A DNA stretch of 31,422 nt from the NCBI GenBank assembly GCA_041596215.1, contig JBFHIZ010000025.1, forward strand, positions 1 to 31,422, read 5' to 3'. Under the pieces are notes generated by a model. It searched no databases. It saw only the letters and a list, made by a program, of their open reading frames with translations, and was not told the origin of the DNA. The stretch is from JBFHIZ01 sp041596215 (lineage in GTDB: Bacteria; Bacillota; Clostridia; Lachnospirales; Lachnospiraceae). The position numbers and the translations under genes are program-made. Shown here in pieces: positions 1 through 7,120 of the stretch (position 1 is its first letter; every line of letters starts with the position of its first letter).

Positions 1-2
1 AC

Positions 3-47
3 AAATCACCTCCTTGAACTGTTATATAGTATGAAGGGAGGTGATTT
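3..47. repeat. Inverted repeat covering the first ribosome binding site
   Basis: Positions 3-13 (AAATCACCTCC) are the exact reverse complement of positions 37-47 (GGAGGTGATTT), with a 23-base spacer. On the plus strand the right arm is the Shine-Dalgarno site of the gene starting at 49, so an mRNA starting upstream could pair the site away. Read on the minus strand, the left arm is itself a strong Shine-Dalgarno sequence placed about 8 bases from the window edge. A divergent gene may therefore begin just outside the window. The sequence cannot separate these two readings. Confidence 0.6.
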
Positions 48-48
48 T

Positions 49-347
49 ATGTGGCGAGTAAACAAGATACTTGGGGTGATTTTACTATTACTACTATTGT
101 TAGCGAATCCTATATATACAAAAGCAGCCGTAAATACTGTAAGAACAGGAAGTGTTGAACAAATACAACTTTATTTTGCTTATATTAATGGATTTCAAAA
201 TTCATTTTCGATTTCGGATACAGGAAAAGCCAGTATGAGAACAATTGTAACAGCTTATGATACAGGATGATTTCCTATGCATATGTGTATGATGGTGGCG
301 AGCTGTTGGAAAGTACGTCAAGTACGAGTGAATTAATAACATATTAA
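49..347 (+). pseudogene. Small secreted protein, frameshifted
   Basis: Translation from ATG 49 (GGGAGGTGATTTT directly upstream) gives a signal peptide (MWRVNK, then a leucine-rich core, cleavage near TKAA) and a short mature part. It stops at TGA 268-270. The reading frame one base back runs on from 267 to the TAA at 345-347 and encodes a plausible continuation (ISYAYVYDGGELLES...). A one-base indel near 264-267 therefore explains the break. Restored length would be about 99 residues. The upstream ATG at 31 lies before the ribosome site and is unlikely to be the start. The family is not recognised; the mature part looks beta-rich and lacks cysteines. It sits just upstream of a second secreted protein. 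Confidence 0.55.
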
Positions 348-388
348 GTAAGAAGTGAACAGAATCAATGAAAAAAAGGAGAAAAAGA

Positions 389-997
389 TTGAAAAAAATT
401 AATTTTTTAGTAATAGCAGTAATTGTTGTATCGATGTTGTTTCCTACGAATGTTTTTGCAAAGGGAAATAATAACTTAACTCCGATTGAAATTGATAAAT
501 TGTTGGAGGATGTTGAACCAGTTGAGATTAGTCGTGGTGTGTATTTACGAGATAATGGAGAATATGAAATTTATGATATAGATGTTTCGAAATTTAAACA
601 AACTCCATTTTTGGATAATGAAATTGTGGAAAATGAAAAGACTGTGTTTTTTGAAGAAGATACGAAATCAACTAGATCATCTTGGGATTTAACAACTGGT
701 AACTATTCAGCATCATTTAAAGGGAAATTTAGAGTATTTACGAAGGTGTCATTTACGGGATACGATGAATTATTTGTTAAGTATACGAATGTTAATTGCC
801 CGTCGACTTCAACCTGGCAATCAACATTATTTTCTGGAAGCACAATGATTGCAAGCTCTGGTAATTTGTCTTCAGGGACAACAACATATACATCAAGATT
901 CTATAATATGGATTCTAATAAAAGTTATAATGTAGCCTTTCAAAAAACAGAAGATGGTAATGATGCATATGGAAATCTAGAAGTATATTTACCTTAA
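389..997 (+). CDS. Secreted protein of unknown function
   Basis: The preferred start is TTG 389, preceded by AAAGGAG with a 7-base gap. The upstream in-frame ATG at 368 has no ribosome site and would put a long, highly basic extension before the signal peptide. From 389 the product is about 202 residues: a positively charged start, a hydrophobic core (FLVIAVIVVSMLF) and a likely signal peptidase I site after NVFA. The first part of the mature protein is acidic (residues about 35-95). The second part is rich in Ser, Thr, Tyr and aromatic residues in alternating patterns, as in a beta-sandwich. No catalytic motif, sortase signal or choline-binding repeat is visible. With the frameshifted secreted protein upstream and a VanZ-like protein downstream it may form a small cell-envelope cluster. 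Function unknown. Confidence 0.75.
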   Translation: MKKINFLVIAVIVVSMLFPTNVFAKGNNNLTPIEIDKLLEDVEPVEISRGVYLRDNGEYEIYDIDVSKFKQTPFLDNEIVENEKTVFFEEDTKSTRSSWDLTTGNYSASFKGKFRVFTKVSFTGYDELFVKYTNVNCPSTSTWQSTLFSGSTMIASSGNLSSGTTTYTSRFYNMDSNKSYNVAFQKTEDGNDAYGNLEVYLP

Positions 998-1023
998 TAT
1001 TAGGTAAAGTTGGGAGGTTAATA

Positions 1024-1569
1024 ATGGATTTATTCGTGTATTTTGATTATTACTATATAACGGTATTGATTTCTGTAATTGTATCGATTGTATATTTTAT
1101 AGTAAAAAAATATGTATTAAAGAAGCTGAGTGATTTTGTGGATGTTATTATATTTTTTTGTGTCATTCAGTATTTTCAAACACTCTATTGGTTTAGTTTG
1201 GGAATATCAGGTGGAATAGGAAATGGCAATATTAGGATGACACCAAATTATATTCCAATAGTGGGATTGGTAGAAGTATTTTCGATGGGAGTAGAGAGTA
1301 TGATTATGCAGGCTATTTGGAATGTTATTTTGTTTATTCCGTTTGGAGTTTTGCTGCCGCTTGTATCTACATATTTTCGATCATTTGCAAAAATCACAAT
1401 ATTTGCAATAGCGACATCTGTCTTAGTAGAAACATTACAGTATTTTTCAGAGAGAAGTGCAGATATCGACGATGTAATTATGAATTTGATAGGTGGCATT
1501 ATAGGATATTCAATCTATCTATTTATTTTTCATGTGAGAGAACGGAATAAGAATGAAAATATAAAATAG
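1024..1569 (+). CDS. VanZ-like family membrane protein
   Basis: A 181-residue integral membrane protein with about five hydrophobic segments. It carries the VanZ-family signatures: an N-x3-LFIPFG motif at about residues 99-106 (NVILFIPFG) and a C-terminal E-x2-Q-x6-R-x-D-x-DD-x3-N-x2-GG-x2-GY pattern (ETLQYFSERSADIDDVIMN...GGIIGY). VanZ of Tn1546 gives low-level teicoplanin resistance by an unknown mechanism. Most chromosomal homologues have no proven role, so resistance should not be assumed. The start at ATG 1024 follows a GGGAGG site. It is the last gene of the left cluster and is followed by a strong terminator. Confidence 0.85.
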   Translation: MDLFVYFDYYYITVLISVIVSIVYFIVKKYVLKKLSDFVDVIIFFCVIQYFQTLYWFSLGISGGIGNGNIRMTPNYIPIVGLVEVFSMGVESMIMQAIWNVILFIPFGVLLPLVSTYFRSFAKITIFAIATSVLVETLQYFSERSADIDDVIMNLIGGIIGYSIYLFIFHVRERNKNENIK

Positions 1570-1601
1570 AGTGGGGAAAAAGGGAGTTATTACATAAATG
1601 G

Positions 1602-1647
1602 AAAGGGAGTGCTTTGGTATAAGAACATGACCAAGGGACTCCTTTTT
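1602..1647 (+). terminator. Rho-independent terminator after the VanZ-like gene
   Basis: The arms AAAGGGAGTGCTTTGGT and ACCAAGGGACTCC form a long, slightly imperfect stem, followed by TTTTT at 1643-1647. It lies 32 bases after the stop of the VanZ-like gene and closes that transcription unit. Confidence 0.75.
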
Positions 1648-1798
1648 GCAATAAATAGGAATAAGTACAATAAATCATGCTTAACAAGGTAAGGATTAAT
1701 AAATTAAAATGAAATTGCACATTGGCATAGATTTATTTAATACGTTTGCTATATAATGATAGAAGTAATACTATTTTTTACATATGGGGAGATTTTGA

Positions 1799-1870
1799 AT
1801 GAGGAATAGAAAGAAATTTTTAGGGATAAAACTACTTTATTGGGTTTGTCAACTAAAGTGTGTAAGTTAG
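1799..1870 (+). pseudogene. 5' fragment of a gene cut by the IS256-family insertion
   Basis: ATG 1799 follows a good ribosome site (GGGGAG at 1786-1791), and a TATAAT hexamer lies about 45 bases further upstream. The frame encodes MRNRKKFLGIKLLYWVCQ, which looks like the basic and hydrophobic start of a signal peptide or membrane segment. It then enters the terminal inverted repeat of the IS at 1854 and stops at 1868-1870. The usable gene part is 1799-1853. No matching continuation is evident on the far side of the IS after 3473, so the rest was probably lost. Confidence 0.45.
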
Positions 1871-1876
1871 GTTTTC

Positions 1877-2044
1877 CTATTCTAGTTTGAGCTTTGCTCG
1901 ATAGATTGTGCTAACCGATATTCCAGTCATTTTTGATACCTGAGAATAGGAGTATGTTTTAAGTAATTGTAGTGCGTGTTCCAATTGTTCGTTCCCATTT
2001 TTCTCCTGAATTTTAGTACTAACACGAGCGTATCCGCATACCAT
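1877..2044 (-). pseudogene. Miniature serine recombinase (resolvase) relict, 55 aa
   Basis: On the minus strand an ATG at 2044, with AAGGAG 5-10 bases upstream, opens a 55-codon frame ending at TAG 1877-1879. It begins with CGYARVSTK, the N-terminal strand and catalytic-serine motif of the resolvase/invertase family (YxRVSTxxQ). After about ten linker residues it passes into a Hin/resolvase-type helix-turn-helix (YSYSQVSKMTGISVSTIYRAK). The rest of the catalytic domain and the long E helix, roughly 100 residues or more, are missing. It cannot be an active recombinase. It could be a fossil, or a small DNA-binding protein. It lies 93 bases downstream of the transposase in the same orientation, inside the IS. 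Confidence 0.65.
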
Positions 2045-2137
2045 TTTTCACTCCTTTTTTGACCATAAGATATGACCAAGCGGAATGTATTGACTTTCCA
2101 TTTCGAGGAAAATTCGTTCAAAACTTATAAGTTTTGA

Positions 2138-3382
2138 CTATTCGAATTGCTGGTAATAGAGTACGCGATCCGATAGATCTTCAATCAGAATCATTTGATT
2201 TAAGATATCCGCCCAATTGGAACAAGATCTTCTGGACCATTTGTCGTACAGTTCAAGAATTCGCAAGTATAAGACTTTGAGAACTGCATTTTCGTTTGGA
2301 AAAGTTCCTTTGTTCGTTACTTTTCGAAAACTAGAATTGACGCTTTCAATGGCATTCGTGGTGTACATGACCTTACGAATGGCTTCTGTGTAGTTATAAA
2401 GCTGTTCTACATGTTTCCAGTTGGAAACCCACACTCTAATAGCTCCGGGATATTCAGCCCATTGTTCTTTGAATTTCTCAAATTCAAGAAGCGCTACTTT
2501 TTTATTAGGAGCTTTATAGAGTAGCTTTAAATGATTGGTAAAGGCCTTGTATTTCTTCTGTGGAATATACTTTATGGAGTTACGAATCATATGTACAATG
2601 CAACGTTGAATCACAGCTTTAGGAAAAATAGTTTTTGCGCCATCTTCAAGACCAGGAAGACCATCCATTGAAATGAAACCGATATCTTCTACACCACGGA
2701 CTTTTAGTTCATCGAAGATTTGCATCCATTGGGATTTGTTTTCTGATTCTGCAATCCAAAGCCCTAAGATGTCTTTCTTCCCATTTAGGTCATAAGCTAG
2801 AATTGTATAGAAGGCATGATTTTTTGTTTCGTACTCGGTGCGAATATTTACATAAAGGCTATCGACAAAGATAAAAGGATAAAACTTCTTTAAAGAACGA
2901 CGCTGCCATGTTGCAAGCTCTTCTAGGACGCTATCAGTGATGATGGATACTTGTTGATGAGAGATGCGAAAACCATAGATATCTTCGATAATATCAGCAA
3001 TATCGCGTTGGGTTAAACCTTTTGCATACATGGAAAGGACTTTGTTTTCTATGCTGCTGACATCGGTTGTACGTTTTGGGATTGCTTCCGGTTCAAAAGA
3101 TGCATCACGGTCTTTGGGTGTTTTGATTTCATTGTTTCCCATTGAAGTTTTGAGAGTTTTTTTACCGTGTCCATTACGCCGATTTGTAGTTGCTTTTGGT
3201 GAGTGGTCATTGGAGTCATAACCTAAATGATGGTTCATTTCTCCGTTAAGCATGCTTTCAAAGATAGGTGCAAAAATTGATTTTAAAGCATCCTGGATAT
3301 CTTCCGTAGTTTTAGGGTTATATGTTTCTATAATCGATTTGGCAATTGCTTCGCCAGGAGTTGGATCTTTCTTTTTAGACAT
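2138..3382 (-). CDS. IS256-family transposase (Mutator superfamily)
   Basis: A 414-residue DDE transposase that cuts and joins the IS ends. This is close to the usual 390-415 residues, so it looks intact. The catalytic triad is visible: D174 in FVDSLYV, D240 in ISMDGLPG, and E346 in TTNAIESVNS. The family's C-x2-H signature is at C261/H264 (QRCIVHMIRNS). An N-terminal DNA-binding region contains a helix-turn-helix-like stretch at about 114-146 (YAKGLTQRDIADII...ISHQQVS). The start at 3382 follows AGAAGGA with a suitable gap. The only other IS gene is the resolvase relict downstream. Confidence 0.95.
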   Translation of the reverse strand: MSKKKDPTPGEAIAKSIIETYNPKTTEDIQDALKSIFAPIFESMLNGEMNHHLGYDSNDHSPKATTNRRNGHGKKTLKTSMGNNEIKTPKDRDASFEPEAIPKRTTDVSSIENKVLSMYAKGLTQRDIADIIEDIYGFRISHQQVSIITDSVLEELATWQRRSLKKFYPFIFVDSLYVNIRTEYETKNHAFYTILAYDLNGKKDILGLWIAESENKSQWMQIFDELKVRGVEDIGFISMDGLPGLEDGAKTIFPKAVIQRCIVHMIRNSIKYIPQKKYKAFTNHLKLLYKAPNKKVALLEFEKFKEQWAEYPGAIRVWVSNWKHVEQLYNYTEAIRKVMYTTNAIESVNSSFRKVTNKGTFPNENAVLKVLYLRILELYDKWSRRSCSNWADILNQMILIEDLSDRVLYYQQFE

Positions 3383-3618
3383 TTTTGTAATTCCTTCTAT
3401 AATATAGTCCTTTCATAAATCATAACCAAAATAAAATGATTTTTAAAGAGTTTTTTGGAACTTACACACTTTATATTACACTGCCCAGATAAGTTGGATT
3501 ATTATTGGCCATAATATTATCAGTAATATTGATTTAGATGGATAATAGTTAGTTACATTTTGGTTACACTTTAATTACAGAGGTACAAAAGCCCACTTTC
3601 TAGGTTTTCGTGAAGTGT

Positions 3619-3642
3619 TAGTCTATTAGGTTGAAAGAATTG
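3619..3642 (+). repeat. Direct repeat, left copy (24 bp)
   Basis: This 24-base string, beginning TAGTCTATTAGG, occurs again identically at 4446-4469. After two mismatches both copies continue with GATATT. The two copies bracket the istA remnant almost exactly. In the right copy the string is the 3' end of the remnant's reading frame and its stop. Confidence 0.8.
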
Positions 3643-3646
3643 CTGA

Positions 3647-4456
3647 TATTGGAATGAATATCTGGAACAGCAGAAATTATTAGAGAATGAATCAGAAAAA
3701 TGCAAGTTATTAGGTACTAGGAAACAGCAGCTTACACAACTACAAATTTATGAAATGGTAAAAGAACATGGATTTGATATTGGTCGCACCACGATAACGA
3801 GTACGATTAGAGAAAAAAGAAATCGAACAAAGGAATGTTTTATTCGCCAAGATTATGAATTTGGAGATCGACTTGAATACGATTTTGGTGAGGTGAAATT
3901 AGTTATTGATGGGGTGCTTGATACGTATCATATCGCTGTCTTATCTTCTCCTGCATCAAATTTTAGATGGGCCTATTTGTATAAGAATCAAAAACAAGAA
4001 GTGTTTATGGATTCTCACATCAAATTTTTTGAGATGATAGGCGGTATTTATAAAGAAGTGGTTTATGACAACATGAGAAATGTGGTAAGTAGATTTATAG
4101 GACATCATGAAAAAGAATTAAATAGTAACCTCTTAAAACTATCACTTTATTACGGCTTTGATATTAATGTTACGAATTGTTTCAGTGGCAATGAAAAAGG
4201 GCATGTGGAGGGAAACGTAAAAATAATACGTAACAAAGTCTTTGCGAAGCACTATTGTTTTAAAACCTATGAAGATGCTTGTTCCCATCTAAGGGAGCAA
4301 TTAATCCGAATAAACAAAGACAGTTCCATTCAACAAGAGGTGGCTTACTTACAACCTAAAAAAACACCTTTAGAATTAGGCGACTTAAAAGAAGTGAAAG
4401 TAAATAAATATAGCTTCATCCGCGTAGAAAACAACTTCTATTCGGTAGTCTATTAG
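3647..4456 (+). pseudogene. istA: IS21-family IstA transposase remnant
   Basis: The open frame runs from just after a TGA (3644-3646) to TAG 4454-4456, about 269 residues; the first ATG is at 3755. It matches the central part of IstA, the IS21 transposase. There is a helix-turn-helix part ending RKQQLTQLQIYEMVKEHGF, then the DDE core with D in RLEYDFGEV, D in VVYDNM and E in KGHVEGNVK (residues 43, 105 and 152 counted from ATG 3755). IstA proteins are usually about 400-520 residues. The N-terminal DNA-binding domain is missing. The C-terminal end stops at the FYSV motif that normally leads into a beta domain. No IstB ATPase gene follows. All three catalytic residues survive, so decay is by truncation, not point mutation. 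Confidence 0.8.
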
Positions 4457-4469
4457 GTTGAAAGAATTG
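4446..4469 (+). repeat. Direct repeat, right copy (24 bp)
   Basis: Identical to 3619-3642. It overlaps the last codons and stop of the istA remnant. Beyond the stop the frame reads VERIVDI, which fits the expected IstA continuation. The stop therefore looks like part of the decay event. Confidence 0.8.
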
Positions 4470-4516
4470 TCGATATTTGCAATTTGAAATAAAATAGAGC
4501 AATTCTTTCTAGAAGG

Positions 4517-4539
4517 CTCCTATGGAGGCTCCATAGGAG
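4517..4539. repeat. Perfect 11-bp palindrome with a 1-base centre
   Basis: CTCCTATGGAG and CTCCATAGGAG are reverse complements around one G. As RNA it would fold as a 9-bp stem with a 5-base loop. It is more GC-rich than the surroundings. No T-run follows, so it is not a normal terminator. It lies in IS-remnant territory, 17 bases before the dispersed repeat, and may be part of a decayed element. Confidence 0.7.
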
Positions 4540-4555
4540 ACGTTATCCCCTACTC

Positions 4556-4587
4556 TCGCTACTTTCTTTAAGAGAGTCTTCGTAAAC
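4556..4587. repeat. Dispersed 32-bp intergenic repeat, copy 1
   Basis: This 32-base sequence (TCGCTACTTTCTTTAAGAG... to CGTAAAC) recurs at 12134-12165 with a single A/G difference. Here it is bracketed by a small stem (ACTCTC with GAGAGT). Both copies are intergenic and in the same orientation. Confidence 0.8.
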
Positions 4588-4769
4588 TATAATTTTGCGG
4601 GTTTTGTATTTACAAGCGATAGGTCAGTCCATGATTTTCCTGGAAAAGAAGTCCATAACAATACAAATGTAATACCATTTTCCATTTACATTCCCTCCAT
4701 CCATAAGTTTTTATTACATATGTGGTTATAATTAAAAAAGTGAAGTATAGGTTTGGCTATAATCTACAA

Positions 4770-4812
4770 GTGACAAATTCCCAATATTGTTATATAATTA
4801 ACAAAAGTTAAT
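4770..4812 (+). promoter_or_regulatory. gldA promoter with overlapping inverted repeat
   Basis: GTGACA (4770-4775), a 17-base spacer, and a perfect TATAAT (4793-4798) make a strong sigma-A promoter 38 bases before gldA. The palindrome ATTAACAAAAGTTAAT (4797-4812) overlaps the -10 end and the expected start site. A repressor site there would block transcription. The regulator is unknown. The half-sites are arranged inversely to the TTGTTAA-N4-TTAACAA Rex consensus, so a Rex site is not supported. Confidence 0.65.
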
Positions 4813-4835
4813 ATTACGAAAAGAGAGGAATAAAT

Positions 4836-5927
4836 ATGAGTCAGATTATAATATCACCAAGCAAATATGTTCAAGGAGCAGGTGAGATTTCAAAATTAAG
4901 TAAATATACACAACCATTAGGTACTAAAGTAATGGTTTTTGCTTCAAATTCAGGAATTAAGCGTGTAAGATATGCAATTGAAGAAGGATATAAAAATTCA
5001 GAATCAAGTGTTGTTTTTCAACCATTTGAGGGAGAGTGTTCTCAAAATGAAATAAAAAAATTACAGAAAATTTGTAAAGAAAATAAAATTGATGTTGTAA
5101 TGGGTGTTGGTGGAGGAAAAACGTTGGATACTGCAAAAGCGGTTGCGCATAATTTGTCCTTACCAGTAGTGATTGTTCCAACGATTGCATCAACAGATGC
5201 ACCATGTAGTGCGCTGTCAGTTATTTATACAGATGAAGGAGAGTTTGAATCTTATTTTGTTCTTCCTAAAAATCCGGATGTAGTGGTAATGGATACTGAT
5301 ATTATTGCGAAAGCACCAGCAAGACTGTTAGTATCTGGTATGGGAGATGCACTTGCAACCTATTTTGAAGCGCGAGCATCAATAAAAACAAATTCATCAA
5401 CAATGGCAGGAGGAAAAGCTACTAGAGCAGGTTTTGCTTTGGCAAAATTATGTTTTGATACATTAATAACGGAAGGGTATAAAGCAAAATTGTCCGCACA
5501 AAACCAATGTGTTACTCCTGCATTAGAAGCTATTATTGAAGCGAATACTCTATTGAGTGGTATTGGCTTTGAAAGTGGAGGACTAGCTGGAGCTCATGCA
5601 ATTCACAATGGATTTACAGTATTAGAAGAGTGTCACCATTTATATCACGGTGAAAAAGTGGCTTTTGGAACAATTTCTCAATTAGTAATTGAGAATAGTC
5701 CTATGGAAGAAATAAAGCAAGTGATTCAATTTTGTAAATCAGTTGGTTTACCAACAACACTTTCAGAATTGGGAATCAAGAATGTAAATAAGGATGATAT
5801 TATGAAAGTTGCAGTTGCTGCATCAGTTAAAGAGGAGACAATACATAACATGGTTGAAACGATTACACCTGAGCTTGTATATGCAGCAATTATGACAGCT
5901 GATGAACTTGGAAAAAATTTAGCATAA
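4836..5927 (+). CDS. gldA: Glycerol dehydrogenase (NAD+, zinc-dependent)
   Basis: A 363-residue cytoplasmic enzyme that oxidises glycerol to dihydroxyacetone with NAD+. It can also act in reverse or on other small diols. It has the iron/zinc alcohol dehydrogenase fold, with the nucleotide-binding GGGKTLDTAK at 92-101. The three zinc ligands of the GldA family are present: D171 (GMGDALATYFEA), H254 (GAHAIHNGF) and H271 (HHLYHGEKVAFG). Length is normal for the family (about 365). Start ATG 4836 follows AGAGAGGAA. It is a single-gene unit with its own promoter and terminator. No dihydroxyacetone kinase gene is adjacent, so the fate of the product is not shown here. Confidence 0.93.
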   Translation: MSQIIISPSKYVQGAGEISKLSKYTQPLGTKVMVFASNSGIKRVRYAIEEGYKNSESSVVFQPFEGECSQNEIKKLQKICKENKIDVVMGVGGGKTLDTAKAVAHNLSLPVVIVPTIASTDAPCSALSVIYTDEGEFESYFVLPKNPDVVVMDTDIIAKAPARLLVSGMGDALATYFEARASIKTNSSTMAGGKATRAGFALAKLCFDTLITEGYKAKLSAQNQCVTPALEAIIEANTLLSGIGFESGGLAGAHAIHNGFTVLEECHHLYHGEKVAFGTISQLVIENSPMEEIKQVIQFCKSVGLPTTLSELGIKNVNKDDIMKVAVAASVKEETIHNMVETITPELVYAAIMTADELGKNLA

Positions 5928-5941
5928 AAATTAATTTGAAT

Positions 5942-5984
5942 AAAACGAGTATATCAGATAAGAACTGATTGCTCGTTTTTTTTT
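5942..5984 (+). terminator. Terminator after gldA
   Basis: AAAACGAG pairs with CTCGTTTT, with an inner ATCAG/CTGAT stem, followed by a run of nine Ts ending at 5984. It lies 15 bases after the gldA stop. Confidence 0.85.
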
Positions 5985-6118
5985 GCTAAAAAATGTGAAT
6001 TCTAAAATAAGATATAAAGTCTAATAAAAAGTATATATAAATACAAGAATGATTTTAAATAAAATATCGGATGATATTATGAAGAAGTATTGGAAAAGAT
6101 ATCCATTTTTGTAACACC

Positions 6119-6167
6119 ACCGTATAGTTTCATTTTTTATGCGGCACATCGTGTCACATAAGGCGGT
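6119..6167. repeat. Imperfect hairpin of unknown nature (REP-like)
   Basis: Inside the 365-base gap between gldA and xthA, TTATGCGGCAC (6137-6147) and GTGTCACATAA (6151-6161) pair over 10 of 11 positions, with one wobble and one mismatch, around ATC. An outer ACCG/CGGT pair (6119-6122 and 6164-6167) brackets it. It is GC-richer than its neighbours, and no T-run follows. The rest of the gap (5985-6292) shows no gene; short frames there lack ribosome sites. Confidence 0.45.
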
Positions 6168-6292
6168 AGACTATTATTATATCTATATGGTCTTTTGTAA
6201 TTATATTGAGCAGAAAAATCCGTTGTAGTAACACAATTGATATAGTATGATTATATATATAAATGAAAATATAAAAAAGAAAGAGAGATATT

Positions 6293-7120
6293 ATGAGATT
6301 AATTTCATGGAATATTGATTCCTTAAATGCAGCACTTACAAGTGATTCAAATAGAGCGGTACTTTCGAGAAAAGTAATTGATACGATTTTAGAAAACAAT
6401 CCAGATGTGATTGCTTTACAGGAAACCAAATTACCACAGACAGGACCAAGTAATAAGCACAAAGAACTTTTAGAAGAATATTTTAAAGGATATGACTATC
6501 AGTGGCGAAGTTCAGAAGAGCCTGCGAGAAAAGGTTATGCAGGAACCATGTTTTTGTATAAAAAAAAATTAAAGCCAATTCTAAGCAATCCCCAAATTGG
6601 TGCCCCATCTACGATGGATTCGGAAGGACGAATTATGACTTTGGATTTTGGTGAGTTTTATTTGACACAGGTTTATACGCCGAATGCAGGAGATGGATTG
6701 AAACGACTAGAAGAACGACAAGGTTGGGATAAAAAATATGCAGAGTATCTATGTGAGCTAAATAAAGAAAAACCAGTATTCGCATCGGGAGATTTTAATG
6801 TTGCACATGAGGAAATTGATCTTTCTAATCCAGGATCCAATCATCATGTTGCAGGATTTACAGATGAGGAAAGACAAGGGTTTACCACTCTCTTATCTAG
6901 TGGTTTTATAGATACCTTTAGACATCTTCATGGAGATATTGAGGGAGTTTATAGTTGGTGGACACAGAGAGTTAAAACGAGTAAAATAAATAACTCTGGT
7001 TGGAGAATTGATTATTGGCTTGCAAGTGAGGATATAATTGATAAGGTTATACGATCTGAAATGGTTGATTCGGGAAGTAGACAAGATCATACGCCAATAC
7101 TTTTGGAAATAGAAATATAA
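6293..7120 (+). CDS. xthA: Exodeoxyribonuclease III / AP endonuclease (XthA/ExoA family)
   Basis: A 275-residue endonuclease/exonuclease/phosphatase-fold enzyme of base-excision repair. It cuts the DNA backbone 5' of abasic sites and trims blocked 3' ends using Mg2+. Family residues are visible: N7 (SWNIDS), E44 (LQETK), Y128 (VYTPN), D167 and N169 (SGDFNVA), D240 (WRIDYWL), and the catalytic D265-H266 pair (RQDHTPI). It is slightly longer than the usual 250-268 residues. The added stretch near residues 12-24 and 48-60 is typical of the longer clostridial and archaeal-like forms. Start ATG 6293 follows AGAAAGAGAG. It stands alone, 172 bases after gldA's hairpin region and 134 bases before msrC. 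Confidence 0.92.
   Translation: MRLISWNIDSLNAALTSDSNRAVLSRKVIDTILENNPDVIALQETKLPQTGPSNKHKELLEEYFKGYDYQWRSSEEPARKGYAGTMFLYKKKLKPILSNPQIGAPSTMDSEGRIMTLDFGEFYLTQVYTPNAGDGLKRLEERQGWDKKYAEYLCELNKEKPVFASGDFNVAHEEIDLSNPGSNHHVAGFTDEERQGFTTLLSSGFIDTFRHLHGDIEGVYSWWTQRVKTSKINNSGWRIDYWLASEDIIDKVIRSEMVDSGSRQDHTPILLEIEI

Larger units (their letters stand above)
1854..3473 (-). mobile_element. IS256-family insertion sequence
   Basis: A 1620-base element bounded by perfect 15-base inverted repeats: TAAAGTGTGTAAGTT at 1854-1868 and its complement at 3459-3473. It carries a full-length IS256-type transposase on the minus strand. Downstream of the transposase, still inside the repeats, is a very short serine-recombinase relict. 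The 8-9 bases outside each end (TTGTCAAC and TATTACAC) do not match, so no target duplication is visible. Either the ends were rearranged after insertion, or the true ends differ slightly from this placement. Confidence 0.85.
4457..4835. other. Intergenic region between the IS21 remnant and gldA
   Basis: No gene is seen in these 379 bases. The region holds the tail of the 24-base direct repeat, a perfect palindrome (4517-4539), one copy of a 32-base dispersed repeat (4556-4587), and the gldA promoter with an overlapping inverted repeat (4770-4812). Confidence 0.7.

Noticed and set aside
1..20. ATCACCTCCTT resembles the 3' end of 16S rRNA (anti-Shine-Dalgarno)
   Set aside because: The bases before it do not match the 16S end (GGCTGG expected) and no rRNA is adjacent. 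A minus-strand ribosome site or hairpin arm explains it better.
3..47. CRISPR or phage attachment site from the inverted repeats
   Set aside because: Only a single inverted pair; no spaced direct-repeat array, cas genes or integrase anywhere in the window.
1927..2121. Minus-strand 64-codon frame overlapping the mini-resolvase
   Set aside because: It is in another frame, has no family features and is explained as a shadow of the resolvase relict and IS spacer.
4797..4812. Rex (redox repressor) site at gldA
   Set aside because: The half-sites run ATTAAC...GTTAAT, inverse to the TTGTTAA...TTAACAA arrangement of Rex.
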